Assembly: GCA_902772435.1 (NCBI GenBank)
Contig: CACYAX010000002.1
Span: 1 to 32,496, forward strand
Source of the DNA: an uncultured Coriobacteriaceae bacterium
GTDB taxonomy: Bacteria > Actinomycetota > Coriobacteriia > Coriobacteriales > Atopobiaceae
Direction of reading: 5' to 3'
DNA: 32,496 nt
Under the pieces are notes generated by a model, which worked only from the letters and a program-made list of their open reading frames with translations, did no database searches and was not told where the DNA came from. Within the stretch, counting starts at the first letter, position 1, and every line of letters starts with the position of its first letter. Positions 1 through 6,673 of the stretch are shown piece after piece. The position numbers and the translations under genes were made by a program.

Positions 1-244
1 CATGCAGGTTGTGCGCGTCGCGCACGAACGTGAGGCGATCCCCCACGTGCAGGTCCTCCGTCACGAGGTCGATGTCCTCCACGAAGCGCGTGCCTGCGAC
101 GCGCGCCTCGTCGATGAGGCAGATGGGCTGGGAAAAGGGCTTAGGAACCTCCATGCCCAGCTGCCCGGCCTGTCGCAGGACCGAAAGCGCCGATGGCGCT
201 CCCGGGATGGTCGCAAGGCCTCTCTCGGTCACGTCTTCCGTCAT
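1..244 (-). CDS. HIRAN-domain protein (3' end outside window)
   Basis: The minus-strand frame starts at ATG 244-242 and runs off the window edge after 81 codons, so only the N-terminus is seen. Residues from about 48 onward (VAGTRFVEDIDL, then VGDRLTFVRDAHNLH) match the start of a HIRAN domain, a small beta-barrel that in characterised proteins binds DNA ends or accompanies helicases and nucleases. The start codon overlaps the stop of the upstream J-domain-like gene as TGATG, which implies translational coupling and one transcript. The first 45 residues are not recognised. The domain call is fairly secure. Any catalytic partner domain would lie outside the window. Confidence 0.7.
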   Translation of the reverse strand, partial: MTEDVTERGLATIPGAPSALSVLRQAGQLGMEVPKPFSQPICLIDEARVAGTRFVEDIDLVTEDLHVGDRLTFVRDAHNLH

Positions 245-1083
245 CACCGCACCCCCTTGACCAGCTCTTGGTAGGCACGCTCGTACGTCTCGCGGGAGCT
301 GTCGAACTCAGCTGCCCGCTCCTTGAGCCCGCTGATGGTTGCCGTGACCCACTGCGGGCTCCTCAGGAGGCGCCCCTGCTCGAACACGGGGTCTTTCATG
401 ATCTCCTCGAGCTTCTCCTGCATGACGCCGAGCTCGATCTTCGCGAGCTCAAGCTCGACCGCCAGCTCGTCCTCGTTCATGGCATCGAGGTCGGCGTCAC
501 CTGTCTCGAGGTAGCGTGTCGAGAGCTCGAGCGACTGCAGCATGTCAAGCGCACCATCCTCATACGCGCGCTTTGCCACGGAGAAGAGCTGCTCGTACTC
601 CTTGCCGGCATGCAGGTCGGGGTGCAGGCGCTTGACGAGCACGCGATAGATGCGCTTCATGCGCGCGACCTCGGCCGTGGTGAGCGCCCGCGAGCCCGAG
701 ATGAGCACCAGGCTCTTGAGCTGCGCCTCCACCGCGCGCACCACGCGCTCGTTCCACTCGGACAGCTCTTCGTCCAGCTGCTCCTCGAGGGCCACGTCAT
801 CGGGGACCAGGCCGTCGTTCACCTTGGCCTGGGCCAGCGTGAGCTTGCGCTTCGCCCTCCTGCACGCGAGCTCCGCCTGCATGAGGTTTGCCTCCCAGCC
901 GCCGATGCGCACCGCGTACTCAGCCTGGATGTTGGGAATCTCCTGAAGGCGCACGTGGTCGATCTCGACCACGATGTCGACGATCTGGGACCTGATCCTC
1001 TTGATCTCTGCCCTCAGCGCTGCTGCCGCATTCTGTGAATACGACTGTCCGTCCATCTTCCCGCCAATCTCTCGTACTTTCAT
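244..1083 (-). CDS. coiled-coil protein with J-domain-like HPD motif
   Basis: 279 residues, rich in Glu, Arg and Leu, predicted largely as long helices: residues 18-125 and 195-275 look like coiled coil. In the middle, ARMKRIYRVLVKRLHPDL (about residues 140-157) resembles helix II and the HPD loop of a DnaJ domain, with HPD at 154-156. A J domain would stimulate an Hsp70 ATPase. There is no Gly/Phe or zinc-finger region, so this is a J-like protein and not DnaJ itself. The gene overlaps the downstream HIRAN gene. The start is uncertain: ATG 1083 lacks a clear ribosome binding site but has CATACT about 12 bases upstream, and ATG 1056 (residue 10) is the alternative. The molecular role is unknown. 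Confidence 0.65.
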   Translation of the reverse strand: MKVREIGGKMDGQSYSQNAAAALRAEIKRIRSQIVDIVVEIDHVRLQEIPNIQAEYAVRIGGWEANLMQAELACRRAKRKLTLAQAKVNDGLVPDDVALEEQLDEELSEWNERVVRAVEAQLKSLVLISGSRALTTAEVARMKRIYRVLVKRLHPDLHAGKEYEQLFSVAKRAYEDGALDMLQSLELSTRYLETGDADLDAMNEDELAVELELAKIELGVMQEKLEEIMKDPVFEQGRLLRSPQWVTATISGLKERAAEFDSSRETYERAYQELVKGVR

Positions 1084-1184
1084 GTTGCGAGAAGTATGCG
1101 GAATGCGAAGGACATTAATTCAGGCAGGGCGCAAGCAGCGAAAACGTTGCCGCGCATGCCACGGGGCCGAGCGGAGGCCGGCGT

Positions 1185-2327
1185 TCAGCCGAGCCGCGCG
1201 CCGACCCTCACGAGCGCGAAGGTGCGCTCGGCCGCCATGCGGTAGTTCCGCTCGGCATGCGCGAGGGCGTCCGGAAGGTCGCAGATGTCGATCACCGTGG
1301 GCACGAGGGCGTCCACGCCCAGGTCGAGCAGCTCGCGGGCATCGGCGTCCATGCCGCCCACGATTGCCACGCAGGCAACGCCCGCCGCCCTGCAGCGCCG
1401 CGCGATGCCGCTCACCACCTTGCCGTGCGCGGACTGCGCGTCGGCATGGCCCTCCCCTGTCACGCAGAGGTCGCAGCCTTCGAGCAGCGTGTCGAAGTGC
1501 ACGAGGTCGAGCACGCACTCGATGCCCGGCAGTGCCTCCGCCCCGAGGAACGCGGTCGCCGCGGCGCCCAGGCCGCCCGCCGCACCCATGCCCGCCGCCG
1601 CGGGATCGAAGCCAGGGAAGGTCTGCACGAGCAGCTCCGCGTAGGTCTCCATGCCCCGCTCAAGCTCTTCCACGAGCTCAGGCGTCGCGCCCTTCTGGGG
1701 GCCGAACACGTGCGTGGCACCGCGTGCGCCGAGCAGGGGGTTGTCCACGTCGCACATCAGGCGGACGTGCGTCTCGGCGATGCGCGGGTCAAACCCCGCC
1801 AGGTCAATCGCCGCCACGCGCCCGAGGTCAGACCCCGTGCCCGCCAGCTCCGCCCCCTGCGCGTCGAGGAAGCGGGCGCCGAGCGCGCGCATGCAGCCCA
1901 TGCCGCCGTCGTTGGTGGCGGAACCCCCGATGGCGAGCGCGATCTCGCGCGCGCCCTGGTCAAGCGCGTCGCAGATCAGCTCGCCCGTGCCAAACGTGCT
2001 GGTGAAGCGCGGGTCGCGCTCGTCGGGCGCGAGCAAAGGAAGGCCGGAAGCCGCTGCCATCTCGATGACCGCCTGCCCGTCGGGGAGCAATCCGTAGCTC
2101 GCCTCGACGGCATCCCCGCGCGGCCCCCGCACCTCGACCGTGCGCAGGCGCCCGCCCGTGGCCGCCACGACGGCGGCAACGGTGCCCTCCCCGCCATCGG
2201 CCACCTCGAGGCAGGTGGCCACCAGATCGGGAAACGCCTTCCCGGCCTCATCAGCCAGAAGCTCCGCCGCCCTGAGCGACGAGATGGTTCCCTTGAACGA
2301 GTCGGAGGCAAACAGGAAGCGTGGCAT
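1185..2327 (-). CDS. glycerate kinase, GlxK/GarK type
   Basis: 380 residues, full length for the glycerate 2-kinase (PF02595) family, which phosphorylates glycerate with ATP and feeds it into lower glycolysis. Motifs seen: DSFKGT at 9-14, DGGEGT near 44-49, IGGSATNDGGMG at 133-144, GPQKGA at 209-214 and TGEGHADAQS at 290-299. In the last motif the usual Arg after TGEG is His. The start is supported by GGGAGG five bases upstream of the ATG. It is separated by about 134 bp from the upstream U32 gene, so it may have its own promoter. No other glycerate or glyoxylate genes are nearby. Confidence 0.93.
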   Translation of the reverse strand: MPRFLFASDSFKGTISSLRAAELLADEAGKAFPDLVATCLEVADGGEGTVAAVVAATGGRLRTVEVRGPRGDAVEASYGLLPDGQAVIEMAAASGLPLLAPDERDPRFTSTFGTGELICDALDQGAREIALAIGGSATNDGGMGCMRALGARFLDAQGAELAGTGSDLGRVAAIDLAGFDPRIAETHVRLMCDVDNPLLGARGATHVFGPQKGATPELVEELERGMETYAELLVQTFPGFDPAAAGMGAAGGLGAAATAFLGAEALPGIECVLDLVHFDTLLEGCDLCVTGEGHADAQSAHGKVVSGIARRCRAAGVACVAIVGGMDADARELLDLGVDALVPTVIDICDLPDALAHAERNYRMAAERTFALVRVGARLG

Positions 2328-2461
2328 GGGCCCTCCCTCAACGCAGGGGTCGTTGCCTCTAGGATAGCGCTCGTTCGGGGAGCCTCAGGCAGCCCACCCG
2401 CCAAGCGCCCACCGTCGGGCGTCAGTGCGCATGGGTGGGGTGATGGTGCGGGACGGCACGC

Positions 2462-3664
2462 CTACGCGGTGGCTGCGCAGAGCAGGTCCCCGGCACCCAG
2501 AGGCCAAGGGCTCACGAAGCGATAGCGGCCCATGTTGTGCACCATCGCGTCGACGCCCGTCCATACGCCGTCCTGGAGCTCCTCGAGCCCCACGAGGCAG
2601 GTCGTGCGCACGTCCTCGCGCGGCGCGAGCACCTGGAGCACATCCGCGCGCCCCGCGCGGTTGCGGCACTCGATCTCGACGAGAAAGCCCTCTTGAACGG
2701 GTACGCAGCCCTTCACCACGCCCACCATCAGGCGGTCGCGCACGTACTCGCTCCGCGCAGGCACCTGCCCCGCCTCGCCGAAGAAGAACCCCGTCGCATA
2801 GGGCCGGTGGCTCACCGCATCAAGTTCCGCACGCCACGGTTCCACGGGCGCCCCGTCGAGCACGTGGCGGTAGGCGTTGGTCACGCAGGCGGCGTAGTAG
2901 CTCCCCTTGGCGCGTCCCTCGATCTTGAGGGCGTCCACGCCGGCATCGCGCAGCTCGTCAAGGTGCTCGATCATGCAGAGGTCGTTCGACGAGAGCAGGT
3001 AGCTCCCGCGCCCGTCCTCCTCCAGCGCCACGGCCGCACCGCTTTGCTCCTCCACAAGCGACCAGCCCCAGCGGCAGGGCTGGGTGCAGGCTCCCTTGCT
3101 GGCGGAGCGGCCGGCGCCCATGAGCGACGCCGAGAGCAGGCAGCGACCCGAATACGCCACGCACATCGAGCCGTGCGCGAACACCTCGAGCTCGAGCTCG
3201 GGCGCGCACCTGCGCCGCAGCTCGGCGATGGCCGCAAGCGACATCTCGCGGGCCAGCACCACGCGGCGCACCCCAAGGCCCGCCCACGCATCAGCCGCAG
3301 CCGCGCTCATCACGCTTGCCTGCGTGGAGAGGTGAAGCGCCACGTGCGGCGCGTGCGCGCGGGCGAGCGTCACGACGCCCAAGTCGGCCACGATGAGCGC
3401 GTCCACCCCGATCTCGTCGAGGAAGCGCAGGTAGCGTGGGAGTTCGTCCATGTCGGCATCGCCCATGACCACGTTGATGGTAACGTGCACCGCCACGCCC
3501 TGCGCATGCGCCCAGCTCACGGCAACAGCCAGCTCCTCGTCGGTGAAGTTGTTGCTGCGCGCACGCATGCCCCAGCGCTTGCCCGCCATATAGACCGCGT
3601 CGGCACCAAAATGCACGGCCATGCGCAGCTGTTCGGGACCGCCCGCGGGCGCCAGGAGCTCCAT
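2462..3664 (-). CDS. peptidase U32 family protein (TrhP/RlhA-like)
   Basis: 400 residues from the ATG at 3664, which sits two bases after the phosphatase stop with GGAG as its ribosome binding site; an in-frame start 14 codons upstream is unlikely. It begins MELLAPAGGPEQL and carries the U32 signature at residues 160-178 (E-x-F-x2-GSMC-x4-G-x-C-x-x-S). Cysteines 168, 175, 193 and 197 are candidate iron-sulfur ligands. Family members characterised in bacteria (TrhP, RlhA) hydroxylate tRNA or rRNA bases with prephenate-derived chemistry, while others are described as collagenase-like proteases. The sequence does not decide which, but an RNA-modification role is more likely for this length. Last gene of the uppP / phosphatase / U32 cluster. 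Confidence 0.88.
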   Translation of the reverse strand: MELLAPAGGPEQLRMAVHFGADAVYMAGKRWGMRARSNNFTDEELAVAVSWAHAQGVAVHVTINVVMGDADMDELPRYLRFLDEIGVDALIVADLGVVTLARAHAPHVALHLSTQASVMSAAAADAWAGLGVRRVVLAREMSLAAIAELRRRCAPELELEVFAHGSMCVAYSGRCLLSASLMGAGRSASKGACTQPCRWGWSLVEEQSGAAVALEEDGRGSYLLSSNDLCMIEHLDELRDAGVDALKIEGRAKGSYYAACVTNAYRHVLDGAPVEPWRAELDAVSHRPYATGFFFGEAGQVPARSEYVRDRLMVGVVKGCVPVQEGFLVEIECRNRAGRADVLQVLAPREDVRTTCLVGLEELQDGVWTGVDAMVHNMGRYRFVSPWPLGAGDLLCAATA

Positions 3665-3666
3665 GG

Positions 3667-4170
3667 CTACTCCGTGAGCGCGTCGAGCAGGGCCTGGCAG
3701 CCGCACATGACGTCCGCGAACGTGGTGTCGAAGTCATGCGTGTACCACGGGTCGGCGATGTCGCGCGGGTCGTCGGTCCAGTCGAGGAGCAGGTGCAGCT
3801 TGCCCTCGGGGTCGGCCTTGCGGCGCTCGCCCTCGGAAACGGGCCGCCAGCTCCAGCCGCTCCCACCTGCGAGCAGGCGCACCATGCTGCTGAGGTTGCC
3901 CTCGTCCATGCCGATGAGCAGGTCGTACTTCCGGTAGTCGGCGCGCGTCATCTGCCGCGCCCAATGGTTGCCGCAGGCGATGCCATGGGCCGCGAGCACG
4001 CGCTGCGTGCCCGGATGCACGGGGTTGCCCAGCTCCTCGGTGCTCGTGCCGGCAGAATCGGCAATGATCTGGCCCTCCAGCCCGCGCTCGCGCACGAGGT
4101 GGCGCATCACGTATTCGGCCATGGTCGAGCGGCAGATGTTGCCGAGGCACACAAACAGGATCTTGGTCAT
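3667..4170 (-). CDS. low-molecular-weight protein tyrosine phosphatase
   Basis: 167 residues from ATG 4170. An upstream GTG at 4182 is possible, but GAGGTGA lies eight bases before ATG 4170 and overlaps that GTG, favouring the ATG. The P-loop CLGNICRS has Cys8 as nucleophile and Arg14 for phosphate binding, and Asp140 in DPWY is the general acid. Bacterial members dephosphorylate tyrosine kinases of capsule and exopolysaccharide synthesis, or arginine in the McsB system. Here the gene lies between uppP (37 bp upstream) and a U32 gene (2 bp downstream). Coupling with uppP fits a cell-envelope role, but that is inference. Confidence 0.93.
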   Translation of the reverse strand: MTKILFVCLGNICRSTMAEYVMRHLVRERGLEGQIIADSAGTSTEELGNPVHPGTQRVLAAHGIACGNHWARQMTRADYRKYDLLIGMDEGNLSSMVRLLAGGSGWSWRPVSEGERRKADPEGKLHLLLDWTDDPRDIADPWYTHDFDTTFADVMCGCQALLDALTE

Positions 4171-4206
4171 GGCGATGCTCACCTCGCAGTCGGTACGTGG
4201 GTGCCC

Positions 4207-5142
4207 TTATGCCGCCAGCAGGAAGTACGCGATCACGACGATGCCCAGCACGATGCGGTACCAGCCGAACGGCTTGAAGTCGTGGCGCTTCACGAAGCCC
4301 ATGAGGAAGCGGATGGCGAGCAGCGAGACGACGAAGGCCACCGCGCAGCCCACGCCGAGAATGGCCAGCTCGGAGGCCACGAAGCTGTTGCCCTTGAGGA
4401 AGAACTTCACGAGGCGCAGGGCGCTCGCGCCAAACATCACGGGAATCGCAAGGAAGAAGGTGAACTCAGCCGCCACGGTGCGCGAGCAGCCCAAGAGCAG
4501 GCCGCCGATGATGGTGGAGCCGGAGCGCGACGTGCCCGGCACGATGGAGAGCACCTGGAAGAGGCCGATGCCGATGGCCGTGCCCCAGCCGAGCTCGTCA
4601 ATCGAGGTCACGCGCGCGTCGGCGTCGGCCAGCTCGGAGACGGTGAGCTCCTGGCTGTTCGCGGCCATGTGGCGCGCACCGCCCGACGAGCGCTGCGCCA
4701 GGACGCGCTGCGCCTTACGCTCCCGCGCGTTCTCGATCACGATGAAGGCGATGCCGTAGACGATGAGGGCGGCCGCGATGACGTACGGGCTGCCCAGATG
4801 CTCCTCCATCCAGTCGTCCAGCGGAATGCCCACCGCCGCCGCGGGGATGCACGCGACGATGATCTTGGCCCAGAGCGACCAAGTGCCCTTCTTCTCAGCG
4901 GCACTCTTTTTGCCCGAGAAAGGGTTGAGCTGGTTGAAGAACAGCACGCACACGGCAAGGATGGCGCCGAGCTGGATGACCACGAGGAACATGTCCCAGA
5001 AGTCCGTCGAGACGTTGAGCTTCACGAACTTGTCGAGCAGCAGCATGTGGCCCGTCGATGAGATGGGCAGCCACTCGGTGATGCCCTCCACCAGGCCGAA
5101 CAGCGCCGCCTCCAGCAGCTCGATGACAAATTCCATATCCAT
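4207..5142 (-). CDS. uppP: undecaprenyl-diphosphatase UppP (BacA)
   Basis: 311 residues. It removes one phosphate from undecaprenyl pyrophosphate at the membrane and so recycles the lipid carrier for peptidoglycan and other wall polymers; overexpression gives bacitracin resistance in characterised species. The two family motifs are clear: EGITEWLPISSTGH (about 19-32) and PGTSRSGST (202-210). About eight hydrophobic segments follow the usual pattern. Residues 141-182 form a charged, Ala/Arg/Ser-rich loop that makes it longer than the 273-residue E. coli enzyme. ATG 5142 is preceded by GGAGG at four bases and a second GGAG further up; ATG 5136 or 5169 are alternatives. First gene of a three-gene minus-strand cluster. 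Confidence 0.95.
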   Translation of the reverse strand: MDMEFVIELLEAALFGLVEGITEWLPISSTGHMLLLDKFVKLNVSTDFWDMFLVVIQLGAILAVCVLFFNQLNPFSGKKSAAEKKGTWSLWAKIIVACIPAAAVGIPLDDWMEEHLGSPYVIAAALIVYGIAFIVIENARERKAQRVLAQRSSGGARHMAANSQELTVSELADADARVTSIDELGWGTAIGIGLFQVLSIVPGTSRSGSTIIGGLLLGCSRTVAAEFTFFLAIPVMFGASALRLVKFFLKGNSFVASELAILGVGCAVAFVVSLLAIRFLMGFVKRHDFKPFGWYRIVLGIVVIAYFLLAA

Positions 5143-5174
5143 GGGTCCTCCACTCCTGACCATCTGCATAAATC

Positions 5175-5180
5175 ACTATA
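5175..5180 (-). promoter_or_regulatory. putative -10 box for the uppP cluster
   Basis: On the minus strand TATAGT lies about 35 bases upstream of the uppP start. A -35 box is poor (AGGACA at a plausible distance). The 209-bp region between uppP and the divergent wall-protein gene at 5352 must hold both promoters; on the plus strand TATTAT at 5290-5295 is the best -10 candidate. Confidence 0.35.
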
Positions 5181-5351
5181 GCGGTTGTCGAAGCCATCTT
5201 GTCCTCGCGAAAGCGTTCATGCTACCCTCTACAAAATGCAGCCCGAGACGCGCACTCATGAAAATGCAGTGACCCGCCGAAGGCTGCTCTATTATGGAAC
5301 AGTTGTGCAGACACCCGTTGCACTGCGCTCCCGACTGACGAAAGGTCGCCC

Positions 5352-6557
5352 GTGCAAAGGCCAAGCAGACATCTACTCGCCCTGACGCTCGCCACCGCCC
5401 TCGTGGGCGCCGGCTTTTTTGCAGCTCCGCGTCAGGCAAACGCCGTCGACATCGACACCTCGTACTCCCAGAAGGTCGAGGAGTGCACGACCGCGTATCA
5501 CGAGGCCCAGGAGCACCTCGACGAGCTGAACGCGCAGATCGAGGAGAACACCGAGCACATCAAGCAGCTCGAGAGCGACCTCCCCGCCCAGCGCGAGCGC
5601 GCCGCCGCCTCGGTCCGCACGCTCTACAAGTACCATCAGGGCAGCAACGGCCTGCTCGACCTCGTGCTTTCTGCTGACGATTTCAACCAGTTCCTGGCGA
5701 CCGTCCGCTATCTCGACATCATCCAGACCTATAACTACGACGAGCTCGACCGCCTCGTGCAGATGGAAGACGAGCTCTCCATCGCCCGCGTGACCCTCGA
5801 AGACCAGGTCGCCGAGGCCCAGGAAGAGGTCGACAAGGCAAGCCAGGCGCTCGCGGAGGCCGAAGAGGCGCGCGAGGCCGCCAGGCAGGCAGCGCTCGCG
5901 CAGTCGCTCGCCGAGCAGCAGGCAGCCCAGCAGGCGCTCAAGGAGGCCCGCGAGCACGAGGGCGAGACCTTCGAAACCGCCAGCGGCGGCAAGGCTGACG
6001 TACAGGTACCCGATGAGGATGACAGCGCCACGGACGACAACTCCGACACGAACGGCGACTCCAACGACAGCTCCGAGAGCCAGGACGACGCGGACAGCCA
6101 GGACAGCCAGGATAACCAGGACGACTCCGACACGCAGGACGACTCCGAGAGCCAGGACGACTCAAGCGCCGCCGTGAGCTCGCGCGACAGGTTCGTGCAG
6201 GTCTGGTCGGCACGCATCGACGCCTACAATGCGGGCTACCCGCTCGGCGGCTACGGCTACGCCTTCGCCGAGGCGGCCTATGACTACGGCCTCGACCCGC
6301 GCTTCGCGGCTGCCATCGCACGCGTCGAGAGCAGCTCGGGCCTCTACTGCTTCGCCAGCCACAACGCCTGGGGCTGGGGCAGCTCCTCCTGGAACGACTG
6401 GGACACCGCCATCCGCAGCTACTCGCGCGGTCTGGCCGCCGGCTACGGCTACACCCTCTCGTATGAGGGCGCGCAGGCGTACTGCCCGCCAGGAGGCCTG
6501 TGGTACTCGGCCGTCGCTGCCCAGCTCGCCGCCGTCTGGCCGACTGACACGATCTAG
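5352..6557 (+). CDS. secreted coiled-coil cell-wall protein with lysozyme-like C-terminal domain
   Basis: 401 residues starting at GTG 5352 with AAAGG upstream. Residues 1-31 form a signal peptide ending near NANA. Residues 38-205 are a PcsB/CwlO-type coiled coil, including the SADDFNQFLATVRYLD stretch typical of these regulators or hydrolases of septal wall. Residues 215-275 are a disordered linker made almost only of Asp, Ser, Gln and Asn. Residues 280-401 resemble a lysozyme/transglycosylase fold: YGLDPRFAAAIARVESSSG with Glu326 as the likely catalytic acid, followed by a WGWG motif and a tyrosine-rich tail. The probable role is cleavage of peptidoglycan glycan strands outside the cell. 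It is monocistronic, with a strong terminator just after the stop. Confidence 0.85.
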   Translation: MQRPSRHLLALTLATALVGAGFFAAPRQANAVDIDTSYSQKVEECTTAYHEAQEHLDELNAQIEENTEHIKQLESDLPAQRERAAASVRTLYKYHQGSNGLLDLVLSADDFNQFLATVRYLDIIQTYNYDELDRLVQMEDELSIARVTLEDQVAEAQEEVDKASQALAEAEEAREAARQAALAQSLAEQQAAQQALKEAREHEGETFETASGGKADVQVPDEDDSATDDNSDTNGDSNDSSESQDDADSQDSQDNQDDSDTQDDSESQDDSSAAVSSRDRFVQVWSARIDAYNAGYPLGGYGYAFAEAAYDYGLDPRFAAAIARVESSSGLYCFASHNAWGWGSSSWNDWDTAIRSYSRGLAAGYGYTLSYEGAQAYCPPGGLWYSAVAAQLAAVWPTDTI

Positions 6558-6582
6558 GCCACCGACCCATATTGAACGTCAC

Positions 6583-6612
6583 GATGCCGCCCATCTGGGC
6601 GGCATCTATTTA
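6583..6612 (+). terminator. Rho-independent terminator
   Basis: A perfect 11-bp stem (GATGCCGCCCA and its complement) with a 2-base loop at 6583-6606 is followed by TATTTA. It closes the wall-protein transcript before the M16 peptidase gene. Confidence 0.85.
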
Positions 6613-6673
6613 CCGTGAGCATGCCCCTCACGTGCTAGAGTCTTGTGCGTGCAATCAAAGCAAAGGAGCCCCC

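Noticed and set aside
2400-2461. Terminator between the U32 and glycerate kinase genes
   Set aside because: Only a 5-bp CGCCC/GGGCG stem without a T-run; too weak to call.
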